The notes under the pieces were generated by a model. It made no database searches, was not told the origin of the DNA, and saw only the letters and a list, made by a program, of their open reading frames with translations. From Bacillota bacterium (GTDB lineage Bacteria; Bacillota; Clostridia; Lachnospirales; Lachnospiraceae), in the NCBI GenBank assembly GCA_023402845.1, contig JAEYFP010000017.1, forward strand, positions 1 through 16,992: DNA of 16,992 nt, in the 5' to 3' direction. Both the position numbers and the translations under genes were made by a program. Of the stretch, positions 5,311 through 13,396 are shown one piece after another (position 1 is the first letter of the stretch; each line of letters opens with the position of its first letter).

Positions 5311-7020
5311 ATGGAAAAATATATACGTGAAGTCGAAAAAACAATTGATGATTTCCATAAACAAAGCCCTGTGTTTTCTCTGAATCGTAAAACTGCATTA
5401 TATCATGCACTTACTGTCTTTGAAGATGTTTGCCGCTTGGGTGGTACTGCCAACATAGGCTTGCTTGGTGACAGTCTTGAATATTCGTTCCTTATTAGAG
5501 AGCAATTAGATGCACTCAACATTCTGATCCAATGGATTTTTCAAGATTGTCCTTCAACGCGAGATGATATTTTGGATAAGAGTATTATTCCATACAGATA
5601 TATTTCCATAGGTGATTTGTTGGAAAAGCAGGCTAAAGCATATTCGCCAATATGTAGTGCCTACATAAGCTATTCCAGAGGGCGGTTTTTGGTTCAAACT
5701 GATGAAAAGCAAAAAAAGATAACTTTCTTGGATAACCCTGAAAAACGAGGTATATTTATTTCGGATGTGATGGAGTCACTTTTGCGAGACCAGTCTGCTG
5801 GTGTACAATTGGCACCAGCTCAAGAACTACCTATTGCCAGTCGAAAGCTAATTGCATCTATTCGGTTTCAAAATGGTCATATTTCTTATCGCACTGATTC
5901 GGAAGTTTGGAATGCGTATCAACAGATGATGGAGCGACAATGGATTCAAACAAGTGAATTGCCAGAAGAATGGAAGTTTGATACTTTTTCTGTTAGGGAA
6001 TACAAGCAGTTTTGGGTAGCTGTTGCCACGCTATGCATTATTCATATGACAGCGTGTTTGAAAAGCAATATTCCCGGAGCGAATGTAGAGGAAGCCGTTA
6101 TTACAAAAGCCCCTTTGGAGTTTAGCCAATTTATATCTCAAAAGTCTGGTATATCAGAACAGATTTCAGCGGCCATTGTGGAATTTTTGACCTATAATGA
6201 TCGTATAAAGAATAATGACATTGTGTATCAGCCCTTTGTTTTGGTTGACGAAAACATGTTAGCGCTTGCACCTCATTTAATTCTACCCAGTAGACCAGAA
6301 CGCAATCTTATTTCTTTAATTCATAAACTTCGGGATAAGTCTTATTTTGATTTGACCAATCTTCGCGAAGGAATTATGCAGGATGAACTTTCTTTTGTCA
6401 TAGGCAAATTACCTTATGTAGTGGTTGCACAAAACAAAGCTTTGCCTGACCCATTACCAGATGTGGATTATGCTATTTGGGATAAAGAAAGTAACACCAT
6501 TTTAGTTTGCGAACTCAAATGGCTTGTCGAAGCCGATTCAACATCAGAAATATTGGCCAGGATTCAAGATATAGAACACGGCTGCAAACAAATATCTGAC
6601 ATATTAACTTATGGACAAAATAACACTCTTGGTTTTTTCAACAAAGTATTTGGTGTTATAGAAATAGAGCAAACACCTCAAATTATTGGGTGTGTCATTT
6701 CCAAGCGAGGAATAAGAGCAGATAGCTCTAATGTACCAGTCATCAGTGCACAAAGATTGCTGGAGCTATTTCAACAGAACAGGGCATGTGAAGTTTTAGA
6801 GATTATTAGGAATAAGTCATACCTTATTCCGGCACCTCGCAATTTCGAGTTTGGACTGAAAACTATTTCCTATGCCGGATACTCCTTTGAAATTCCTGCT
6901 TTACTAAAAGACCGACCAATTCTCCAAGGAACTTATGAACGAGCTGGGGCTAAGATTGGCAGAAATGATCCGTGTCCTTGCGGTTCAGGAAAAAAATATA
7001 AAAAATGTTGTGGTAGATGA
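5311..7020 (+). CDS. PD-(D/E)XK nuclease-like protein with C-terminal SEC-C zinc motif
   Basis: The product has 569 residues. Its last 20 residues are a textbook SEC-C motif (RNDPCPCGSGKKYKKCC), a zinc-binding tail found on SecA and many unrelated proteins, where it mediates contacts. Upstream, residues 384-404 read PDVDYAIWD...ILVCELKW: Asp386, 14 residues, then Glu401-Leu-Lys403, with Gln427 further on. This fits a PD-(D/E)XK nuclease core. Residues 1-370 are not recognised; they look helical and soluble, with no signal peptide or membrane span. ATG 5311 has AGGAGA 7 nt upstream. The gene looks more A/T-rich than the following methyltransferase-like gene. Its position between DNA-binding and nuclease genes suggests a DNA- or RNA-cutting defence effector, but the nuclease call rests on motif spacing only. 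Confidence 0.65.
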   Translation: MEKYIREVEKTIDDFHKQSPVFSLNRKTALYHALTVFEDVCRLGGTANIGLLGDSLEYSFLIREQLDALNILIQWIFQDCPSTRDDILDKSIIPYRYISIGDLLEKQAKAYSPICSAYISYSRGRFLVQTDEKQKKITFLDNPEKRGIFISDVMESLLRDQSAGVQLAPAQELPIASRKLIASIRFQNGHISYRTDSEVWNAYQQMMERQWIQTSELPEEWKFDTFSVREYKQFWVAVATLCIIHMTACLKSNIPGANVEEAVITKAPLEFSQFISQKSGISEQISAAIVEFLTYNDRIKNNDIVYQPFVLVDENMLALAPHLILPSRPERNLISLIHKLRDKSYFDLTNLREGIMQDELSFVIGKLPYVVVAQNKALPDPLPDVDYAIWDKESNTILVCELKWLVEADSTSEILARIQDIEHGCKQISDILTYGQNNTLGFFNKVFGVIEIEQTPQIIGCVISKRGIRADSSNVPVISAQRLLELFQQNRACEVLEIIRNKSYLIPAPRNFEFGLKTISYAGYSFEIPALLKDRPILQGTYERAGAKIGRNDPCPCGSGKKYKKCCGR

Positions 7021-7087
7021 ACGCTCATTATGTTTATGATGATTAATGCAGATGCAGACAAAATTCGCACGCCTACACTGAATGCTT

Positions 7088-7099
7088 GTTCAAATGAAC
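7088..7099. promoter_or_regulatory. Small palindrome upstream of the methyltransferase-like gene promoter
   Basis: GTTCA and TGAAC flank two bases, a 12-bp dyad ending 15 bp before the -35 box of the promoter at 7115-7143. It could be an operator, but an arm length of five is easily reached by chance. Confidence 0.25.
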
Positions 7100-7114
7100 G
7101 CAGTGCTTTGGGGC

Positions 7115-7143
7115 TTAACATGAAACCACGGGAAAGCTATAAT
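7115..7143 (+). promoter_or_regulatory. Sigma-A-type promoter for the methyltransferase-nuclease fusion gene
   Basis: TTAACA (7115-7120) and a consensus TATAAT (7138-7143) are separated by exactly 17 nt. It lies in the 166-bp gap after the SEC-C gene and about 44 nt before the start codon, so the fusion gene can be expressed independently of the two genes upstream. Confidence 0.7.
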
Positions 7144-7186
7144 AAACATACAATAACCAACACATCGGACGGGAGGGATATCAAGT

Positions 7187-9091
7187 ATGCAAGCTACAGC
7201 CGCAGTCATCAACGCAGGATTGGGGGATATATCCATCGGCCTTGAAATGGCAGGATTTAAGGTCATTGCCGCCTATGAAGCAGACGAAAAGGCACTTTCG
7301 GTTCACAGAACTAACATAGACGGCCCTGTTTACCAGCTTCCAGCTGAGGAGATCAATGCCAAATCCTTTCCTGAAGTCGATTTGTTGGCGGCTCGAGTAT
7401 ACGTCCCTCCTGTTTCTCGTACCATGCGCACCCCACATTCGTATTGCGATTCCTTTATATATAAACTGTGTGAAATCTTGTCCATCCACAAGCCACGGGC
7501 CTTTTTTCTGTCGCTCAACGCATCTTCTGCCAGAAACAAGCGGTTCCAAACGCACGTAGATGAAATCTTTAAAATAGGATATCAATGCATGTGGCAGACC
7601 ATCGATGTGGCACATGCGACCGGGCTCCCGGTCAGGGAGCATATGGTTTACATGGTAGGAACTTTACAGAGCGCGAGAAAAAATTTTCAGTTTCCGATGC
7701 CCAGCGTGCCAATGCAGATGCAACCGGAGCACTACCTGCAATTAGATCAGCCCGTTGATCCATGGTATTTTCATGTCAGACCAGAAAACATTTTACGGCA
7801 TGAGGATGAGAAACGATTTTATTACTGGAAGAATCGTGCTTATGTGGAATCAGATCTTGTTCAGTGGAACTTTATGAAAGTTCCACTCATCAATACCGGC
7901 GAGGTGCTCCGCAAAATCACTCACCGTGAAATCGCCAATTTAAAGGAGTTTCCGGCGCATTATACCCTGCCTGACAGCACGAATAGGCAATGGCTCTACC
8001 AAAAACTCATGTATGCGAACAACGTACTTGTCATTAAACAGATAGCCGGTATGGTTAACTACATCCTGACTGATAATCCATGGCGTAGCCAGCAGGCGGA
8101 ACGTGGGATGCGGCTTGAAAATCTGGTTGGACGCTATCTGGCGAACTTGGCAGACAAAGGTGTAGTCGAACAGGAACTTCGGATAAAAGACCAAGCTGTC
8201 GACTTTGTGCTTCATCAGGGCAACAAAATTCTATATTTCGAGGTAAAGTATTATAATGGCAGTGTCGCTCCAACATCGAAGGTAAGAGCGGCCTGTGAGA
8301 AGCTTTCACCTCTTAAGGCAGATGGCATGCCAATCCTGGTTCTTGCAAATGAGATTCCTGATCGTGTTAAGATCCAATGCTTGGAACAGTTCGGTGTTTC
8401 CATATGGGACGTTGGAAACCTGCTGTGGCTATTTGACAAATTTGCGGACATCAAAAATGAGTTTATCGCATCGCTGGACTATGCGATCGAGCACATTGAT
8501 CTAACGCCACCTGTACCAGATGTGTTTCAGAACGTGTCAGAGGGAAAAAGGGAGGAACTCAGCTGGAAAGAGAAACTGCTGCGTATTGCGCCGGGACGTG
8601 AACAGTTTCAGGAGTATGAGACTACCTGTACTGATATCTTAAAATATGTACTGGGTGACTATTTGACTCTTTGGGAAACACAGGAACCCGCTAACAATGG
8701 TCTATATCGTTTTGATCTATGTTGTAAGATAAAGAGCGGCGCAAATCAGGATTTTTTTGACACAATTAAGCATTACTTCAACACCAAATACATTGTCTTT
8801 GAATTTAAAAACTACAGTGAAAAAATTAGCCAAAAGGAAATTTATACAACAGAAAAATATTTGTATGAAAAAGCACTGCGAAAGGTAGCAATCATTATTT
8901 CTCGGCTGGGTGCAGATGAACATGCACTGCAAGCGGCAAGGGGGAGCCTGAGAGAAACAGGAAAACTGATCCTCTGCCTCTCTGATAATGCTTTGTTGGA
9001 AATGATCGACATTAAAATGCGTGGAGAACAAGAGCCCGCAGAGTTTTTTGGCGCACTTCTGGATGACATCCTTGTTCATCTGGAAAAATGA
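7187..9091 (+). CDS. Degenerate cytosine-C5 methyltransferase fused to two nuclease-like domains
   Basis: The product has 634 residues. Residues 1-290 follow the C5-methyltransferase plan: motif I-like VINAGLGDISIGLEMAGF (7-24), a DLL strand at 65-67, motif VIII-like GLPVREHMVYMVG (146-158) and motif IX-like RKITHREIANLKEFP (242-256). The catalytic signatures are lost: motif IV PPCQ reads PPVS (74-77), motif VI ENV reads LNA (110-112) and the QxRxR box is broken, so it should not methylate. Residues 305-415 look like an Mrr-type PD-(D/E)XK nuclease (Glu311, Asp339, Glu352-Val-Lys354, then SIWDVGNLLWLFD). Residues 475-610 hold a second such pattern (RFD510, then FEFKNY with Glu539 and Lys541). 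ATG 7187 has GGGAGGG 8 nt upstream. It is likely a restriction-type effector with a DNA-reading pseudo-methylase; no cognate active methylase is adjacent. Confidence 0.75.
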   Translation: MQATAAVINAGLGDISIGLEMAGFKVIAAYEADEKALSVHRTNIDGPVYQLPAEEINAKSFPEVDLLAARVYVPPVSRTMRTPHSYCDSFIYKLCEILSIHKPRAFFLSLNASSARNKRFQTHVDEIFKIGYQCMWQTIDVAHATGLPVREHMVYMVGTLQSARKNFQFPMPSVPMQMQPEHYLQLDQPVDPWYFHVRPENILRHEDEKRFYYWKNRAYVESDLVQWNFMKVPLINTGEVLRKITHREIANLKEFPAHYTLPDSTNRQWLYQKLMYANNVLVIKQIAGMVNYILTDNPWRSQQAERGMRLENLVGRYLANLADKGVVEQELRIKDQAVDFVLHQGNKILYFEVKYYNGSVAPTSKVRAACEKLSPLKADGMPILVLANEIPDRVKIQCLEQFGVSIWDVGNLLWLFDKFADIKNEFIASLDYAIEHIDLTPPVPDVFQNVSEGKREELSWKEKLLRIAPGREQFQEYETTCTDILKYVLGDYLTLWETQEPANNGLYRFDLCCKIKSGANQDFFDTIKHYFNTKYIVFEFKNYSEKISQKEIYTTEKYLYEKALRKVAIIISRLGADEHALQAARGSLRETGKLILCLSDNALLEMIDIKMRGEQEPAEFFGALLDDILVHLEK

Positions 9092-9262
9092 CCGCAACTC
9101 ACACATGGTAGAACCAAAAGTAATATGATCAAAAAAGGTGGGAATTTTTCAAAGTTATTAAACTCAGTACCCCAATATGGAAAATGTCTACACTAATTTT
9201 TAGCAATATAGACTTAAAAAAGAAACAAGCCATAAAAATCTTTTTCCCACTGTAATCACACG

Positions 9263-9302
9263 ATCAGAGTTGTCGAACTTGACGACTCTGATTTCTTTTT
9301 CT
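9263..9302 (+). terminator. Rho-independent terminator of the plus-strand nuclease group
   Basis: ATCAGAGTTGTC (9263-9274) pairs with GACGACTCTGAT (9281-9292) over 12 bp with one G-T pair and a 6-nt loop. A T-rich tail follows from 9292. Confidence 0.85.
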
Positions 9303-9521
9303 CTTGTTTTCTTTGATTTACTCGCTCATGCTACCTTATCTAATGAATAAATGCTGTAAGAACACTCGCAATAATTTGACTTTACGGAATTATTTGAAGA
9401 TTGCATAAGTTAAGCTTTCCTACGAACTAATAGTGAATTTCATTTTTTTGTTCGCGTGGTCTTACACTCCTTTCTGCAGGGTATACGGCAATCCAAACTT
9501 GTTTCGTCAAGGTGTTTTGTA

Positions 9522-9566
9522 CAAAAAAAGAAAAGAGAGCATGACGATTTTTCTCCGTGCCCTCTT
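9522..9566 (-). terminator. Rho-independent terminator of the hsd-immA operon
   Basis: Read on the minus strand, AAGAGGGCA (9566-9558) pairs with TGCTCTCTT (9541-9533) over 9 bp with one G-T pair, followed by a long T-tract (plus-strand A-run 9522-9534). It lies about 45 bp past the stop of the metalloprotease gene. Confidence 0.75.
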
Positions 9567-9608
9567 GGTTCTTTGCCTATTTAATTATCGTACATTTATG
9601 CCACCTTT

Positions 9609-10373
9609 TTACCAGCGTAATATTGTCATATAATGATTGTTGCTGCCGTGGGTACAGCTATAGAGCTTACTGCTGGCGAGCCGCCGCCCAAGCCATTTTT
9701 GCGGGTCGCACTCCACAAAATCATTCTGCCGCTTGCCTTCCAATATAACACCATCTGCAATGCACCCCTGAGGAATATACTTCAGCTGCCCCAAAAAAGG
9801 CCTTGCTGCTCTGGATGCTTTGGCTGTTTCGATTGTGCCTCCGGCAGAAGTAATAATAATGCACGGCTCCCGGGTGAGGCCTAAAATGCGGTTGCTGGAG
9901 GCGTGTTTTGATACCATGTACTTGTTTGCCAAGCCGCCGATAAGCGCAAAATCAAGGGGAGCGCCTGCCATATCCAGCCTGAAAAGCATCTCTGGCATCA
10001 GAAGCTCTGCCGCAAAATGATTGGCCTCAACCTCGCGGGGGCGACTTCCTTCTCCGATATCGCTGGTGCTGCACCAAAAGCCGAATTGCCCATCAAGAGT
10101 ATAGCTTGCAGGATGTTCAAGGAAGTAATGCCCCAGTTCATGTGCAAAGGTGAAATTGTGTCTGCCCGCATTATCAATCAGTGTATTGATGATAATTCCT
10201 TTTTTCTTGCCTTTATAGAGTAATTGACCACCCAAAGTAGGTTCATTGGGTAAAGAGCGGTAGATGAATCTTATATCCTCCTGCCGGGCGATGTCGTGAA
10301 GCTGCTCAGCTGGCACGCCTGTTGTCCCCTTAGTTTCAAGAACCCATCTCGCCTTGGCGATAGGGTCATTCAT
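9609..10373 (-). CDS. ImmA/IrrE-family metallopeptidase (M78)
   Basis: The product has 254 residues from the chosen start. The zinc-binding HExxH motif is HELGH at 78-82 inside NFTFAHELGHYFLEHP, and the third ligand is probably Glu116 in VEANHFAAELLMP, both hallmarks of the ImmA/IrrE family. The C-terminal 80 residues are not recognised. The start ATG 10373 overlaps the hsdS stop in ATGAATGA; ATGs a few codons upstream are also possible. ImmA of ICEBs1 and IrrE/PprI of Deinococcus cut XRE-type repressors after DNA damage. Here the protease is the last gene of an operon whose first gene is an XRE-type regulator, which suggests it relieves repression of the restriction system. That link is inferred. 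It could instead cleave another repressor on the element. Confidence 0.85.
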   Translation of the reverse strand: MNDPIAKARWVLETKGTTGVPAEQLHDIARQEDIRFIYRSLPNEPTLGGQLLYKGKKKGIIINTLIDNAGRHNFTFAHELGHYFLEHPASYTLDGQFGFWCSTSDIGEGSRPREVEANHFAAELLMPEMLFRLDMAGAPLDFALIGGLANKYMVSKHASSNRILGLTREPCIIITSAGGTIETAKASRAARPFLGQLKYIPQGCIADGVILEGKRQNDFVECDPQKWLGRRLASSKLYSCTHGSNNHYMTILRW

Positions 10374-11895
10374 CGTCATCATCCCCGAACAAGTCATCTA
10401 TAGCCAGATGCAGCTCCGCTGACTGTGCCTGTGCCGGAGTACCTTGCGCAACCATGCGGAGGGGTTCTTCATCCGGCGTACTTGGGAATGGGACAATCTT
10501 TTCGGCGCCAGCAAGCGGAACAACGACGTTCCAAGCAGATTTCAGCTCATTGCACAGGCCCATCAGTTCATCAACCTTGGAGACGATGCGTTGTTGCTCG
10601 GCGAGAGGTGGGAGGGGTAATGGAGCTAATAGAATGTGTTCTCGCGAAATTCCGGGGATTATGCTTTTGGCTTGAAATACCAGCTGCTGCACATAGCTTT
10701 TAATAAACAAAGCAATATAATTTGGAAGTATGTCGTCATACAGAAATCGAATGGACATAATTTGGCGCGCTATATGGCAATCACCAATTTCGTTAATAGC
10801 CATTTTGCCAACAGTCCCTTTACATGAAACAAGCAAATCCCCTATTTGAGAAATTACAGAAGGGAACTCTGTCCACCGACTGATTAGTATGCTATCGCCA
10901 TCTATTGCACTTGCCCCTGTGATATATGGAACGCCCTGTTCCGTGTCATTGAATTGTCTTGCGTCTAAATCACGCCCTGATAACAATTGAATGACTTCAC
11001 CCAACCGACACCAAACCCATCCATCCGGTAAATCATAGGGAATCTCATCCTCGACAATCGACGGCAGAGGCTTTTCCTTTTTGATTTTACCTTCCTTAAT
11101 GAGCTTCACTTTTTTAGCCTTAATCCGCTCCAGCAGATCCGATGCTGGTTCATCATGCAAATCCTGCGGCACGGTCTTACCCTGCACCGCTATATGCAAG
11201 ATGGTTTTCGGCAGATATTCAATAAAGTGATTTTCCAAAATGTCCAGCTCTTTTTCGGCGGCTTCCAATTCATTGCACATAGCCATAAGTTCATCCACCT
11301 TGGCGACGATACGCTGCTGCTCGGCGAGGGGTGGAAGCGGAAATACGATCTGCTTAAGGATAGTTTGGTTTAAAAAAACACGAGTAGAACCTCTACATAA
11401 TTCTTTAACTTGGTCAATTACAATACCCTTGCTCTGAAACAGATATATAAAAAAGCGGGGAATCATCTTCTCTTTATCTAAAGTTACTCTCATAAGATTT
11501 GTTGATAATAAAGATCCACTCATGTCTGCTGGAACAAGGCACAGTTCGCCAACTGTGCCAGAACGGGATATAATTACATCATCAGCATAAAGTGCAAAAG
11601 CCCTGAGCTCTTCCGCTTTTTGGGGTGTGACAAATATTTTATTACCGGGAATGAATTTTCCTTGCCCGATATTTTCAATCCCCAACACAGGAATGCCGGT
11701 TAAACAGTGCTCTGATTTTTTTATCATTGTGCCAAATGGCCCGGTTGCCATAGGCCTCCGCCCTTTAATCAAATAATCCTCAATATAAACCTGTAACCAT
11801 TTTTCTGATTTTTTGCGTTTCTTTCGCCATTTAGCAGTTAATTCTCCGGTGGAAGCCATCTGCAAAATAGATTGCCTCAATTCTGCTGCTTTCAT
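10366..11895 (-). CDS. hsdS: Type I restriction enzyme specificity subunit HsdS
   Basis: The 509-residue product gives the restriction-modification complex its DNA target. It has two target recognition domains, about residues 40-185 and 290-425, each followed by the conserved helical repeat PLPPLAEQQRIV-x-KVDELM (186-211 and 427-452) that forms the spacer between half-sites. The stretch SILHIAVQGK-like TILHIAVQGKTVPQDLHDEP (231-250) is also typical, and the N-terminus (LRQSILQMASTGELT) repeats it weakly. Both recognition domains are full size, so the target should be a bipartite sequence. The start overlaps the hsdM stop by 4 nt (ATGA) and the end overlaps the metalloprotease gene. The C-terminal tail ends in an acidic run (DDLFGDDDDE). 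The target sequence cannot be predicted from this. Confidence 0.95.
   Translation of the reverse strand: MKAAELRQSILQMASTGELTAKWRKKRKKSEKWLQVYIEDYLIKGRRPMATGPFGTMIKKSEHCLTGIPVLGIENIGQGKFIPGNKIFVTPQKAEELRAFALYADDVIISRSGTVGELCLVPADMSGSLLSTNLMRVTLDKEKMIPRFFIYLFQSKGIVIDQVKELCRGSTRVFLNQTILKQIVFPLPPLAEQQRIVAKVDELMAMCNELEAAEKELDILENHFIEYLPKTILHIAVQGKTVPQDLHDEPASDLLERIKAKKVKLIKEGKIKKEKPLPSIVEDEIPYDLPDGWVWCRLGEVIQLLSGRDLDARQFNDTEQGVPYITGASAIDGDSILISRWTEFPSVISQIGDLLVSCKGTVGKMAINEIGDCHIARQIMSIRFLYDDILPNYIALFIKSYVQQLVFQAKSIIPGISREHILLAPLPLPPLAEQQRIVSKVDELMGLCNELKSAWNVVVPLAGAEKIVPFPSTPDEEPLRMVAQGTPAQAQSAELHLAIDDLFGDDDDE
10548..11340. repeat. Direct repeat pair within hsdS
   Basis: About 70 bp at 10548-10620 and 11271-11340 are similar at DNA level and encode the two central conserved repeats of HsdS. 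Such repeats are where specificity genes recombine to swap recognition domains. No second hsdS or partial copy is in the window, so shuffling within it is not possible beyond deletion. Confidence 0.6.
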
Positions 11896-13379
11896 AGCGC
11901 ATCCTCCTGCTCCATTGCAGAAGTGATGCGCCCTAAAATGCTCTCAATACGCTGTGAGATGACAGCCTTTTCGTTTAGATACTGCGCGATAAAAACATCC
12001 GGCGGAAGAATCTCCACAGTCTCATGAGGGAATCCGCATAGGTCAAGATTATAGTCGCCTGCGATGATATCCTCAACCGGCACATATTGCGAAACTTCGC
12101 TCTCTATCCGCGCTTTCCACCACGTTTTCACTGGCTCAAAATGAACATCCAGCATCGGGCGAGTCTTGGAAAAATGCTTATATCCTGTTGGCATTTCGAG
12201 ACGATAGAACCACACGCCTTTTGTCGGACGGCCTTTTGTGAAAAACAGCAGATTCGTATTGATATTTGTGTAGGGCGCAAACACATCTTTGGGCAAGCGG
12301 ATGATGGTGTGCAGGTCGTTATCCTCCAACAACTTTTTCTTGATAGCCGCCTTAACGCCTGTGCCGAAGAGAAATCCGTCTGGCAAAACCAGACCACATC
12401 TGCCGCCATCATTCAGCAGCGCCATCATGTGTACAAGGAATAAATCAGCGGTTTCTGTGTTACGCAATTCGGCGGACACAGATTGGGAAATCGCCTTTTC
12501 CTCTGCACCACCAAAAGGCGGATTGGTCACAATGACATCCACCTTGTCCTTAATGCCATAATCAGTCACGGGCCTGCGCAGCGTATTGTCGTGACGAATA
12601 TCCGGCACATCAATGCCGTGTGCTATTAGATTCGTGACACATAAAAGATACGGAAAGGGCTTCTTCTCAATGCCCTTGATTGTCCGCTGGAGTATTTGAT
12701 ATTGCACGGCAGTCTCAACATCGAAACAGTCAATAACGCTGGTTAGAAAGCCGCCAGTGCCGCAGGCGGGGTCGAGAACGGTCTCTCCCAGCTTTGGGTC
12801 AACCATATCGACAAGAAAACGGGTGACAGGGCGAGGCGTGTAGAACTCGCCCGCTTTGCCTGCGCTCTGAAGGTCTTTTAGCATACCCTCATACAAGCCG
12901 TTAAACAAATGGGAGCCTTTGACCTCATCGAAGTTAATCTCGTCGTTGATTTTGTTTGCCACTTGTCGGAGCAAGGTGCCTGACTTCATGAAGTTATTGA
13001 CACCCGCCATCAAATCGCGGATGAGAAACTTGCGCTGTCGGAGCGTCTCGATTTTCTGCTTGTCCTTTTCGGGCGCATTGCTTTGCAGCGCATCAGGAAC
13101 TTCAAGATTACGCAGAGCCGCAAACATGCTATCAACATGAGTAAGAAGATTGTCTCCGGTCATTCCTTCCGAATCATCGGCCCATACGCTCCAACGATAC
13201 TCCTTAGGGATGACGGGTTCGTAATCCTCCTCCGTCAACTCCCATTCCAGTTCTTTATAATCAAATGCTTTGAGAAAAAGCATCCATGTAATTTGCTCGA
13301 TATATTGCGCATCACCATTGATGCCAGCATCCATCCGCATGATATCCTTTAGCGCTTTAGTTGTGTTTGTACCAGCCAT
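11892..13379 (-). CDS. hsdM: Type I DNA N6-adenine methyltransferase subunit HsdM
   Basis: The 495-residue product methylates adenines in the target set by HsdS and is also needed in the restriction complex. The N-terminal helical HsdM domain (about 8-150) is followed by the methyltransferase domain. S-adenosylmethionine-binding motif I is DPACGTGGFL at 203-212 and catalytic motif IV is NPPFGG at 286-291. GEFYTPRPVTRFLVDM (177-192) is the usual lead-in. The length is normal and no key residue is missing. ATG 13379 has AGGAGG 8 nt upstream; 17 nt separate it from hsdR and its stop overlaps hsdS by 4 nt, so the three are co-translated from one message. Confidence 0.97.
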   Translation of the reverse strand: MAGTNTTKALKDIMRMDAGINGDAQYIEQITWMLFLKAFDYKELEWELTEEDYEPVIPKEYRWSVWADDSEGMTGDNLLTHVDSMFAALRNLEVPDALQSNAPEKDKQKIETLRQRKFLIRDLMAGVNNFMKSGTLLRQVANKINDEINFDEVKGSHLFNGLYEGMLKDLQSAGKAGEFYTPRPVTRFLVDMVDPKLGETVLDPACGTGGFLTSVIDCFDVETAVQYQILQRTIKGIEKKPFPYLLCVTNLIAHGIDVPDIRHDNTLRRPVTDYGIKDKVDVIVTNPPFGGAEEKAISQSVSAELRNTETADLFLVHMMALLNDGGRCGLVLPDGFLFGTGVKAAIKKKLLEDNDLHTIIRLPKDVFAPYTNINTNLLFFTKGRPTKGVWFYRLEMPTGYKHFSKTRPMLDVHFEPVKTWWKARIESEVSQYVPVEDIIAGDYNLDLCGFPHETVEILPPDVFIAQYLNEKAVISQRIESILGRITSAMEQEDAL

Positions 13380-13396
13380 CGTGGTATCCTCCTAAT

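Larger units (their letters stand above)
9092..9608. other. Intergenic stretch between two convergent gene groups
   Basis: The stretch separates the plus-strand nuclease group from the minus-strand restriction operon. It holds one terminator for each (9263-9302 plus strand, 9522-9566 minus strand). The short open frames in it lack ribosome binding sites and motifs, and nothing else is recognised. Confidence 0.7.

Noticed and set aside
9541..9748. Small plus-strand open frames at the end of the metalloprotease gene
   Set aside because: They are antisense to the terminator and to the metalloprotease coding sequence and have no start signals.
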